From: Macrotrachela quadricornifera
Taxonomy: Eukaryota; Rotifera; Eurotatoria; Philodinida; Philodinidae
DNA length: 64,000 bases
NCBI GenBank assembly: GCA_022393335.1
Contig: JAJEKB010015809.1
Span: forward strand, 1-64,000
Direction: 5' to 3'
The notes beneath the pieces were generated by a model that saw only the letters and a list, made by a program, of their open reading frames with translations, made no database searches and had not been told where the DNA came from. Shown here in pieces: positions 40,965 to 52,900 of this stretch. Each line of letters begins with the position of its first letter. Position 1 is the stretch's first letter. The translations under genes and the position numbers were made by a program.

Positions 40965-42413
40965 TTTCCTATCCAGAAAGTGCGACCAGGCCGTTGTTTT
41001 GTCAATAAGTCGAGAACGAACGAAAATAAAAACTGAGATTTTCACGATTGCATAAAATAGATCCTAAGATATGCGAGTACATCCAAACTTGGTTAGCCTA
41101 TTTGTTGATCGATCGAATTCTAACATAGTTACATATTTATTAATATTCTTTTAGTCGAGTTTTTAACAAGAATGTTTGGAAATGAGAATAACAGTGTACA
41201 AAGAGAGTTTCACCATCTAAATTAATATAGAAATGATTAAAATAGAGATAGACAAAATAGTCTTGGAACCCAAGTTTCTTGTAAAGATCTGACCAGGACT
41301 TCGGTTGAGAGCCAGCTTTTTCACTAGAATACTAATTAACATCTTTTTGTTAGGAATAATAATTCATATATTATTCTAAGGTTTCTGCCAAATGTCAAAT
41401 CATCACATCTCATATGTCATAAATAATTTTTCTAAAACAGCGAAAAAATCATCATGTAAAGACAATCAAAATGCGTGGAGGATCTGAAATGAGACTATGT
41501 TTTCTTGTCAAAAGCAGGGATAGAACCAAGACAGCATTGGAATTGAGATAGAATCACGATAGAAATAGATTCAAAATGGGAACAAGATTGAGATGAAAGT
41601 GAAGTAGGACTAGAATCAGGATAGATTCATAACAAGATTAGGAGACAGATAGAGATGTAACTGGAACTCAAATCTTTCGTTGATCGAAATGAGAAGCGGA
41701 AAAAACTGATCCTACGTATATCTCGATTCAGAATGCTCACTCAGAATTTTTCATAGTGGTAATACCGAAATGACAAAACACAAAATAGAGAAATAGTGAG
41801 TGAAATCCAGGCGTATTTTGCGTTATCCAAAGTCAATAGATTATAGAAGATCATAAGATTATCGTTTTTCAATACATTAGGCAAAAAATATAAAATTTTT
41901 GTGACAGCGGATATCTCTGTCAGTTGTCAGTATTCTTTTAAAACTATTGACATACCTTACAAAAATTGCGGACATCAGTATTTTTACTTAAGTTGATAAT
42001 CTAGTGAAAATAATGTTGTTAAATATGATACACTCACATGAGACACATCAGGACTCCAACTGATTTTAATATATATTAGATGCACACAACATCGAATCAA
42101 ATTATACCTTTAGAGATATGCTCTACCGAAGAGTACTACAATATATCGTTGATATTAGTCATTGATTATCACTAGTTATTTATGTGATAGACTATCTAAA
42201 AGTATATATGAATATTTGTTGGCCAGATGAAACTTATGCGGATGCTAATGAGATTCTTTTTAATATTTTGTACTTGTAAACTTAGATGATGTCTCATTCT
42301 TCCACGTATATTTTAGTGATCACTAGTTGAGTGTTTCGACAACAACAATCAGTCTCTGGTTATGTTGCATGTTGCAGAAATCCTGGTTCTCTTGAGGAAA
42401 AAAATCAGGCCGT
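40965..42413. other. intergenic, weak internal repetition
   Basis: No gene recognised. At about 41510-41690 GATAGAAT/GAGATAGA words recur irregularly, like a decayed tandem repeat. The rest is AT-rich. Confidence 0.45.
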
Positions 42414-42599
42414 AATGCAGAAAATGTTTCAATATCTTTCTTGTTCAACACGAAAGTATCAGCATGGCAAGGGGGAAAATCGGATCCTGGTGGATCCTGA
42501 TGGAAAGAGATGTACAGCTCACACTCGTAGCCACTGATATAAGCGTGAGCGTTTATCTTTAAATCTCATTACCGGGATGCTAGAGTATTAATAGTAATT

Positions 42600-43090
42600 T
42601 TCTCCGGGCTACTTGTGGCCGGTACTAGTGGCATCCTAATGATTATCTCGGACTACCAATAGTAACCTCTTTAGTCCTACCTCAGAGTACCATTTCTAAA
42701 CTCCTGGATGCCACTTCAGGGCTCCATTCCAAACCTTCTATGGCCTATCTCGGGACACCATTCCTAAGCTGCTTGGGCTTCTCGGAGTGCCATTACTAAC
42801 ATCCTATGGCCTATCTTAGCGTACCATCAATAATCTTCTAAGACCTATCTCAGGGTTCTATTACTAATCTCGTGTGGTCTATTTCAGGATCCCATTAGTA
42901 GCCTCGTGGAGTCTATCTTAGTGAAGTAACCGTAACCTTCTGGAGCTTACTTCAAGCTACCATTCCTAAGCTTATGCGGCCCTTCTCAGGGTGCTATTAG
43001 TAACCTCCTGGGACCTATCTTAGAGTGCTATTCGTCACCTCATGGGGATTACTTCAAAGTACCATTGATATCCTTTTGAAGTTTATGTCA
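42600..43090. repeat. diverged minisatellite, period 34 bp (array 1)
   Basis: About 12-14 units of 34 bp with consensus roughly CTATCTCAGGGTACCATTA followed by GTAACCTCCTGTGGC. Neighbouring units differ at many positions but the period holds through 42.75-43.08 kb. There is no open frame through the array. Confidence 0.8.
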
Positions 43091-43259
43091 GCAAGGAGAA
43101 ATAGCGGTTCCTGGATCCTTGAATTATATGATTTCTACTGATTTCTTATAGTTTCTTGTGGATCCTTATTCTCTTGACTGTAGTTACGGTGTGAATCCCG
43201 AAATGATTGCATACTTGTGTTTGTCCGTATGGTAGTAGTCTGAATATATGTCACACCAT

Positions 43260-43590
43260 AAAGAACTCTTTGCGCTACCCTTAGGGTACTATATCCTATA
43301 GGTACGCTTAGATTCCCAAGTCCCATATTCTAGGGTACCCTAAGCTCTCAAGTTCTATAATGTAAGGATAGTGTGAAGTTCTCAAGTCGCATATTGTCAG
43401 GGCACTCTAGATCCTCAAGTTTTACATTTTCAGGATATTCTTAGGTCCTCACATTCTATAATCTGGAGGCGCCCTTATATCTTCAAGTCCTGTATTCTGT
43501 GAATATCCTTAGATCCTCAAGCGATATTCTAAGAGTACTTATAGGTCCTCAAGTCCTACGTTTTGGAAGTATCATTTTTCCTGAAGGCTT
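43260..43590 (+). repeat. diverged minisatellite, period 33-36 bp (array 2)
   Basis: About nine units built on CTTAGATCCTCAAGTCCTAT followed by ATTCTGGGG-like sequence and a variable end. The core differs from array 1, but the period is nearly the same. Confidence 0.75.
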
Positions 43591-44699
43591 TTGTATTCTT
43601 TTGACAACAATCAGGGTTCTCAAACCGAAGGTAAGAGTATGCTTGTATGTTTGTCTGTGGGGTTGTAATTTGAACTTACCTGAGAGCAAAAGGTAGAATT
43701 CTTTTGGTTTTACTCGTCTGTTTAATCCAGGAAGACATCTCAACTGAGAGTGAGCGTGAGAGAAGACATATAAATAGTGGAAGACTTCGTATAATCAAGA
43801 GATCCAGTAGATCGTCTCGATCCACGCTACTTGTCACTTATCATGCGTATCATAAGTGTTTTATAACGTTCAGCTCCGGAGGAACTCCTGGCAGGCTACA
43901 AGTGATTGTCCTATAGTTGGTTGCTTTAGAGTTGAATAACTTATTTGATGTAGTTCTTTTCCTACATGTTGAAAAGTGAAAAGCAGCATGGATGAATAGA
44001 ATCCACTGGATCCCTTGACTGCAAAAAGTCTTCTGACATTTGAGTGTCTGTTCTCAACCACGATTCAGCTAAAGTATTCTGCTGCGTTAAATAGATGAGC
44101 AAAAACAAAAAAAATCTTTCATTCGCTCTTACATAGGTTCAAACTGCTACCTTTCAGATAAACACACAAACGCACAGTTCCTTTCAGGATGAAGACCCTA
44201 ATTGCAGTCAAAAGAACTGGATAACTTTGAGAAAGAAACGGGTACCTTCAAAATACTGGCTTGTCTACGTGAAATAACACCTTACGAGGTGATATTTTTG
44301 TGTAAAACAATGGAAAAATACGCTGATGCAAACAAAGTTGTGTAACAGCGTTATATACATTTGTATTTTGCAGATTTCTTCGTCAGTAAAAGTAATTTTC
44401 ACAAATTTTTTTACTCTTCGATAGGAAAGTCAATTTCTTATGACTTTTGCTTTTGATACTTCAGTTTTAGTCATCGAGATTCGTGACAAATTGGATTTTA
44501 CTAAGTCGAATTACAAAAACGGGTCTTTTTATATAACGACATTACGCACCATTAAAATATTTCCATAAACTTGGTTTTCAACCTGAAAGCTTATTTATTC
44601 ATAATAAGATAAGTAATCTGAGCCGCATCGAACGGCATTTGAACTAACTCTTTAACTAGTTTGATTATTGAGAAAATCAAAAAATAATATGTCAGAAAT

Positions 44700-44935
44700 A
44701 TCAGTGTTACGTTTTGATAAGCCAGTATCCAGAATCTAGGGGTATCTCTTGAATATAGGGCCTGAGCTCCCTTGGGTACCTCCAAAATATAGGACTTGAG
44801 CGCCTAAAGATCTTCTAGAATATAAAGCTTGAGTACCCACGAGTACCTACAAAATAGAGAACTTCAGGACCTCGGGACATCATCAGAATATACGACATAA
44901 GGACTAAAGAATATTCCCAGAATATGTAGATAATA
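44700..44935 (-). repeat. diverged minisatellite, array 2 family in inverse orientation
   Basis: Units such as AATATAGGACTTGAGCGCCT and AATATAGGGCCTGAGCTCC are the reverse complement of the array 2 unit (AGGTCCTCAAGTCCTATATT-like), spaced about 34-36 bp. This places array 2 and its inverse symmetrically inside the 42.4-45.8 kb element. Confidence 0.7.
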
Positions 44936-45721
44936 TTAGGTCTCATTGGATCGTATTGGATCCTTGTGAATTCCGCGGTTCCTGCTGGATGCTCATGACT
45001 CCTAGGATCCACCAGGCATCGCTTTTTTTCCCCTTGATTAAAAGCTGGTTGATATATTTTGTCTATATAAAGTGTTGAGAGCATAGTTTATATTGATAAG
45101 TGATAGTAGGTCCGTATGGATTCTAGCTATGCATGTTAACTCTGGCAGATCCAAGTGCATCCTGTTGCATCTTACGGATTCCGGATGTGTCTGATAAGTT
45201 TTAGGATCCATAAAGAACTGGTTTTGCTTTCTTGAGGTCGTCTCGATCAACAGCGAGTATGTACTGAAAGTAATGAAGAAAATACCTGCTAGAATCTGAC
45301 TGATTTGAGTGAAAGAACTTCTAAACGATCAGATTTTAGTTAGCATTGTCTCTACTACTTTCACGGCGAAACAAGATATTGATCAGGTAAACTTGGCGTT
45401 TTCAAAGATGTCCGTGCACATGGTCCGATTAACATAGTATTTTGTCCTCTCAATAGTGGAGAAAAACCTTCTTGGGAACAATAGTCATCTCTAAGTGAGA
45501 TTGTCAAGTGTGTAAAATTCAAGAAACCATCTTGCAAATCAAATTTCTGGATCTAGAAAGTCTTTTATCAAACATTATAAGATACTGTTATTTTCGAGAA
45601 ATAGTCTGTTCCTAATAAAATTCTGAAGTCATCAAAGTTGACGTCGAAGTCATAAATAACTAGCATGGATATCATGAGTATAACTAATTTAACTTTAACT
45701 TGGATCCTAGTGGATCCTGAT

Positions 45722-45745
45722 GGATCCTCTGGATCCAGAGGATCC
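45722..45745. repeat. perfect 24-bp palindrome made of GGATCC units
   Basis: Three GGATCC hexamers in a self-complementary arrangement (GGATCCTCT, GGATCC, AGAGGATCC) near the right end of the candidate foldback element. More GGATCC words flank it on both sides. Confidence 0.9.
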
Positions 45746-46190
45746 ACCAGGATCCGCTTTTCCCCCCTTGCAGCATGGTGCAACGTACATAGAAATATTT
45801 CTTCCTAAAACATTACTTTGTTACATTACAATCATCCTTAAAACAAAAAGCTTCCTTAGAATATGTATGAAAACTTCATATCCAATACATGATCTCAAAT
45901 ATCTTGTCAAGGATTTTATAAAAATAATATGATGACAGATTTTCAAGAGACAAAGTGTGAAATTCTTTGCACTATCGATTGTTAAAACATACAGAGAATA
46001 GTAGTTCTCATTGTTCATTTTATCGATTTTTGTGCTTAAACATATTTCTCGATAATATCATAAACATATTATCAGAAAAGAAAAAATATTTCATGTTCAT
46101 ATCTTTGTTTAGAGAGAGAATACTAATAACATATTTTTTTGTATGATTTTTTCTATAGTTCTGTAAATCCGAAACATTTTTATCAAATAT

Positions 46191-46195
46191 TTCAG
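46191..46195 (+). promoter_or_regulatory. possible splice acceptor upstream of the ADP-ribosyltransferase start
   Basis: A TTTTTATCAAATATTTCAG sequence 44 nt before the chosen ATG is a good acceptor. It could be a spliced-leader addition site (bdelloids use trans-splicing) or the end of a 5' UTR intron. Use is inferred from the motif only. Confidence 0.35.
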
Positions 46196-46238
46196 ATTGA
46201 AAATTATTACACTTATAACAGAATATAAAACCTACACA

Positions 46239-46888
46239 ATGAATCGTTTTGGTGACGTAGATCTTTCAACTAAACGACTTCCACCAATTTACGGATATCG
46301 CAGCGAAAAACTTGTTTCGATTGAAAAAGCACTTGAACCCATCGAATCTGAAATTGATGAATTACCGTATTATATAAAAATAGCCAAAAAACATTGTCAT
46401 TTTCCATCAGAACAGGGACTGTCGAAAGATCAATCAGCTGCTATTTACATTTATACAATGGAATGGGGTGACACTACTTTATATCGTGTACTAAATAAAG
46501 CATTACGATCAGAAAACCGACCAGCATTAAAAATATGGTTTCCATATTTAAAATTGTTTGATACAGCATTAGATAAATTACCTACTATTAAAGAAATTTT
46601 ATGGCGAGGTGTAAACCTTGACATTGGGAAAAATTTCACCGAAAATCAGGTTGTGATATGGTGGAGTATTAATTCATGCTCATCATCGGTTGCTGTTATT
46701 AAAAATTTTCTTGGTAATAATAAAAATGCAACTCTTTTTTTAATTGAAGCTGTGAACGGAAAAAAAATATCTGGTTACACTGAATATGAGAGTGAAAATG
46801 AAGTTATTTTACGAATGGGAACGGAATTTCGTGTCAAAAGTAATGCTTTAGAGCACTCTGGTTCACACATCGTACATTTGGTTGAAGT

Positions 46889-46922
<34 letters not shown>

Positions 46923-49900
46923 ACATTGGCATCAACTGTGAACAAAATGAATGTCACTTCAAAACCATCAAATCAAAGTGTTTCGAGTAAGTTAATTGGA
47001 TTTATCATCAAGAAAACTCAAGTCCAAATGTAATATGAACTTATAGTAAAAGTGAATAATATTTATTAAGATCAATTTATAGGTGATCAATAGTAGTTTT
47101 TTCATGTCATGCACGTACTCTAATCGATCTTTTAAACCCTATTCTGAACAAAATAATATTTCAGTTAAAATTTCCTGGTTTCTAACATAATCATGTAGAC
47201 GTTTAAAAAAAGAGAAAAAACATTTAATGCTACTAAATCATACAAAATGAAGAGGTTAGATCGAAACCTAAGCACATGTGATTAAGACTAGTTTTATATT
47301 ACATTTGACATCATACTATAGCTCGATAAAACATTTAAAATTGTCTAAAATCCATTTTATTTTCCATACTTTTTTCGTATACTTATAATATCAAAAGGTT
47401 TGTTTATAACTGTGAAGTTTAACATGACTTTTATATGCATTTTTATTTAATGTAACGTTAATATTGCTGTATTAGTAAAAGATCTTTTGAAAGGACATAT
47501 TATTAAACTATTATACAATGAGTACATCTTAGTGATGATATTGACAAGAGAATTATTTAGATGCTGTTCAATCTTTTAGCAAAATAGATTCCAATGAAAA
47601 TAAGAAAACTCCAAAAAGTGTTTGTGTCCATAGTAGTTTCTTCCTCGGACGTAAACAAATGTATCTCATAAAATAATAGAATTTTATGATTTTCTATTTG
47701 TAATATATAAAAGGTGTGTCGTACGATTTCTGCGGGATTAAAATGTGATACAGAATATATTCATTGTTGCTAATTTCCTACAAACTTGTCTTTTATGAAT
47801 AGCTAGGTGTACTTTCACATTATTCCTTAATTTAGAGCATAGAACTTCAACAACGAGATACTCCAAAGATATTTTAACTAAATTTAAGTTACACACGATC
47901 TCTGATAGTACTCTGAAGCCGTCTTTCACAGTATGTGAAAGTCTCTAGACCGTGTTTCTTACCCCGTGATTACTCTGAGAGCCAGTCTGTCACAATCTGT
48001 GATGAGTGATTATTTAATTAATTAGATACGAATTAATCAGGCACTGGATAATGAATAAATTAGTAACGGTTTAATTAATCGATTAATTAGTTATCAAATA
48101 ATTAATTAAGCAGTGTCTAATTATTAAGGTGTCGAACACAGTCTGCGAGGGGAGGGAAAGAGTGGGTCCAAATTTCTGTCCTTATACACGTCAACACTCT
48201 TTTATAATGTATTTCACAAAATAGAAAACTTCACAAATTCAATATATTTCCAAAGATTAAATTAATATTTAGTATATAAGAGACAAAAACCAGGTGCTAG
48301 AAAACTTGAATTGTATTCGTCTTTCTGTGCATTTCCATTATTCCGATGAAATTAATTTTTGATACAGTTTAATAAAATGTATAAGAAAAAGAACTTTCCT
48401 CTCAATATGTATCTTATATTATTTTTATATATTAGATAAAGAAACAAAACAAAAATCAAACACAAATGTTGCTAGTGCTGAGCCAAAAATTGACAAAGTT
48501 AAAGGTGCTCAAGGTTATACAAATAACAACACAATACAAATGAATAAAACTAGTCAATATAATACAAAATCAGGTATGTTCAGAAAAATTATTGATAAGA
48601 GTATATGGAATAGCTTATATTTATTACTAGTACTTACCACAAGACATTAAATAATCTAATATTAGAAAGTTTTATTTAATGATCTCAAAGTAATTCTCAG
48701 CGTAGAATTAATGATTGAATCGTTTAGTTTTACTTTAAACTTTAACTAATTATATCAATCAATTATATTTTTAAAAACTAAACTTAATTTTCTCTACAAA
48801 AATTTTTCGTTATCGCATAAATTCTAAATGTAATTTTAATTTTATTCAATAAGAGAATAATCTTTACTATCGTGATATAATCACTAGAATTCTCGTTCTT
48901 TTAATATATATTTATTCAAATCATATCGATACAAATTTTATATCAATAGAATACTTTTATCAAGCATGAATACGTATTGTGTGATTACCCATGTCGTCCA
49001 TTTTTTAAGCATTGCATTGCAATTCGATTGCAGTATTTTCTTGATTGTTTAATCTAAATATTTGTTGATGGTTTGTTATTTGAATACTACCATAGAAGAT
49101 ATTCAGTCATAATCAAGCATAAATACTTAATGATATTTCAGATAGTTTTTCTTGATATAGGTAGAGACTCGGCATTTTTATGATATATATATACATGGGC
49201 CATTAAAAACGTTCCTTTGTCAGTCCTCACGATAAATATTGAAAGGCTGATTCTAATGTATTTTTTCAAGGTACTGTCCTTCAGCATCAATGCGCTAATG
49301 CATTCGAATAAACTAGTTTTCGAAGCAGTTTTGTAAGTCTTCTTTTGTAAGACTGTCAATAGCTTGTTCTAAAGTTGTTAACATTGCATTGTGGTCGTCA
49401 AACCGAATTCCACGTAGCTAATTTTTAAATTTTGGAAATAAGAAGAAGTCACAGAATCTTAGATATGACTCTATGTGATATTCGGCTAAAAATTCCTTGG
49501 TAATCCAAGCTCGATGTGGCCTTGCATTATTATTCTGAAGAATGAAGCCTCTATGTATTGAAATAGAACCGGAATTTTCAACATAAACGTTCAACACTAC
49601 GAATAGTCAGCACACCAATTGTTATCATTAATACCTTAGCATGAGGATCTTAGTGTGAATGTGGCTACCGGTGAAGTAATAGATGAAAATTTAGGTGTTG
49701 GATGAAGTTCTGGTGTCGATCTGAGTGTGAGTATGGATGAAGATGAGTTACAAATACACTGCTCGAATCCACATATAGAGAGGTACAGCCTCTGCGACAC
49801 CAACACGCACTGAGCACTTGCGGTTATACTCTTACCTACACCAAGATCCTCACGCTGAGGTTTTTCATGATAGGCGTTTTTATACTAAAAACTCCCCAAC

Positions 49901-52900
49901 TCGTATTAAAATAAGATACCTGTAATAAATGAAAAGATATGTAATCAAGGTCGACTGAACTGTATGAATTTTTTCACTTTATTTTAATAACATCCTTCCT
50001 TTCTTGATTAGAAATATTTACACTTAGTTAATAAGAAAAAAACAACATATCGAATTCTTTCAAAGAAATAAAACTCTAATAAAAAATAACATTTTTAAAT
50101 ATATTCTCTATTATTATCTATGACTTTGTTGTAAACGAAAGAGGAGTAGCAAAGGTTCGAAGAATATTCACCGTATCTGAAATTCTGTAATAGACTAAAC
50201 GATTTTATTAACTAATAAAAAAGAATAGTTTTTTTTGAATATTACTCGTCAATAAAGCGCTATATATTTCTCTATTCTACTGAACTTGCCCTTATTTCTA
50301 TAAACACTTTCAAGAAAACTTAATCCAATTCTACCGAGATCTTTACACAGTGATAAAGCATTTTCTCTTTCACATAGAAAGTCATTATTTGCGTTAAGAT
50401 AACTTTTCTGTTTTCTATCAAATCTTTAGTCATTTCTAGTGAAGATACTTTAGTGATCTTTTCTGAAACAGCAACAGAAAAGTGTAATCGATGAAAAATA
50501 ATCAGCTTATTGAGTATATCAACTTCTATCTGTCAGATGACATAGATATATAATGAATGAAGTAAAAGTAATTTATAATATCATTTTGGTAATAGTTTTG
50601 TAAATATGATGCTAAGTCTGTAGATACCATCATTTTATTTTTTTGTTTTGTCCATGTTGAAGAGAAAAAATCAGTACATAGTAAAGAGACTGACGTAGCC
50701 AGAGGGAGTAGACATTAGGCAATTGCCCAATAATTTTTTGAGAAGATAATTATTGACCAATACCAAAACATCTTAAGACATATATATATGTTTAAAGTCG
50801 AAATAGCTTTATTTTATCAAATTGTCTCATATTATAATCTAATATAAGTAGTTCTTTAGAACGGTCAATTGATAATCTTTTTTAATTAAACAAACACACC
50901 TACAGTAATTATAATTCAGTGGGATTTTTGTTTAAAAAAACTCGCCATTCTTCATTATTTCATTTATGTGAAACGTGGGTAAATAATCAATGATTTTTCT
51001 GAATTTATGAAACTATATAGAACATATATGATATCAACGCAATAGTCTAAACCTCCTTGGTTTAAAAGTCTCCATGAGAACTTGTAATCTGTTCATCCTC
51101 TAAAATTTTTCAATAGGTTTAAATGAAATAAGACTTCAGAGACTTTTACGACTTTTATGGGTTGTTCAAATGACTTTCTATAAAATCTCAAGATTTTTAT
51201 GTGGATAAATAAGGAAGTTGAACAAATTCTCATCTTAAGATCTTAAATTTTGAAAGTTTTCCGATGAAAATACAAAGAAAAATTTTCAGAAAATTTTTAA
51301 AATACAGAAGAAACTTGAGTAAAATACTAACAGATTTTGTTATTAAAAAGAAAACGATTTAAAATATGAATTCATGCAACATTTTACTCATAGTGTTTAT
51401 TTTCTTTATTGGTAATATTTCAGACAGTTCGAATGAATTGCACCAAGGGAGTACTAATCTAAATCATTCTTCATATATTTGACGTTATAATAGATATATA
51501 TATATATATATATATATAACTTCCTATCAGTCATATCTGTCTTCCATTCGATGCAATGATAGAGTTACAATTATCTTATAGTAATTTCTACTGTGCGTTT
51601 GCATAATTTCTATTTCAATCAACATGTATAAGTGGACTTAACAATCTATAACATTAGAAACTCTATGAATTTTACATATTTATTAACTACTCATCAAATA
51701 TAGATATCATTTCTAACAGAATCTGTAATCTACTCTCGTATGGTATTTCTTTGATAGTCTTGGAAGTGAAAAATTTTCAAAGGATCAGATTTACTATAAT
51801 TACCATTATCAGTTACACTTCTGTCTTTTTATACTTTTCTCGATGTTAAATATTCGATTACGCGAAAATCGAAAGTTCTATTTATAGATCATAAGAGCGA
51901 CAGTGACAACGTTTATCTTAGCTGAGAATAATAAATCTCTCTCCCCGTCAAACATTAACTGTTCTCGGATGAAGATGTTTTTGAAAAAAACGTAAACCAA
52001 TTGATTTTGAATTGTTCATTATCGATCAATGTACAAAATAATGTAGCTCATTAACGGCTCATAGTTCAGAAATTCTTAGTTACACCACTGATCGATACGG
52101 TTCAAATCATCATGTATATTTTGGTGCAAACAGACTAGGAAATATAAACGCAATACGACAAAAAAACTAAAAATCGACTGATAGTTATATAGAAGTGCAC
52201 GAAAAACATTTGTACTAATAATAAGATATTCTATTCAGCATAATCCTCAAGTATATATGATCCAAATATGTAATGTAACTATTAAATAAAAAACATAATT
52301 AAAAATAATTTGATATTTCCTTATTTTCCACTAACTCTGAATTTGATGAATATTTGTAGCCAATTAAAAATCAATTAATTAATTATGAATTATACATGAT
52401 ATTATTTTTTCGAACGAGAAGAAGCAAATTCTAGGAAATAATCTCAATGATTATCTATTTAATCTAAAGCACTATTCAATAAATATTCGTATATATTTAA
52501 ATAATATCGAGCGACCTGATTATTGAATAAAATTATAACATCACCTAATCAGCTATCTAAATTATTAAATAGCTGCATAACTTTGATTTGATTGACTATT
52601 AAATCGTTTAAGTTGTTATAATTATGTGACATAGTATTAGTTTTTAAACAAGTATACTTATATAAAGAAGTATAATAAACAAAACAAAATATCAAGTTTT
52701 GATATAAGTGAAAATTCCAGTCTTTTGCTACTATTCATATTAAAGAACAAAATCATCAACAGTTTATCCTTAGTTATAATGAATTAGATATCTTTAAAAT
52801 CGAATTTGGAAGTTAAAAATTATTAAAATAATTCTATTCATCCTTTATTTTGAGAGAAATTTGTGCTCTTTTCTATTATACAAATAGTTAATATGCACAT

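Larger units (their letters stand above)
42414..45826. mobile_element. candidate foldback element with tandem-repeat arms and GGATCC-rich ends
   Basis: GCAAGGGGGAAAATCGGATC continuing to GGTGGATCCTGATGG (42467-42503) recurs inverted at 45740-45771, and weaker similarity extends outward to about 42414 and 45826. A third, partial inverted copy lies at about 45003-45035. Inside, the left half carries arrays of about 34 bp in one orientation (42600-43090, 43260-43590). The right half carries a related array in the opposite orientation (44700-44935). Terminal inverted repeats built of short tandem repeats are the hallmark of Drosophila FB-type foldback elements. There is no coding frame of note and no target duplication that I could fix. 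Confidence 0.55.

Noticed and set aside
42331..42537. 68-codon frame at the left end of the foldback element
   Set aside because: It spans the inverted GGATCC-rich terminus and has no recognisable protein motif.
42600..43590. CRISPR-like regularly spaced repeats
   Set aside because: Units are head-to-tail with no spacers, diverge at all positions, and the host is eukaryotic. This is a minisatellite.
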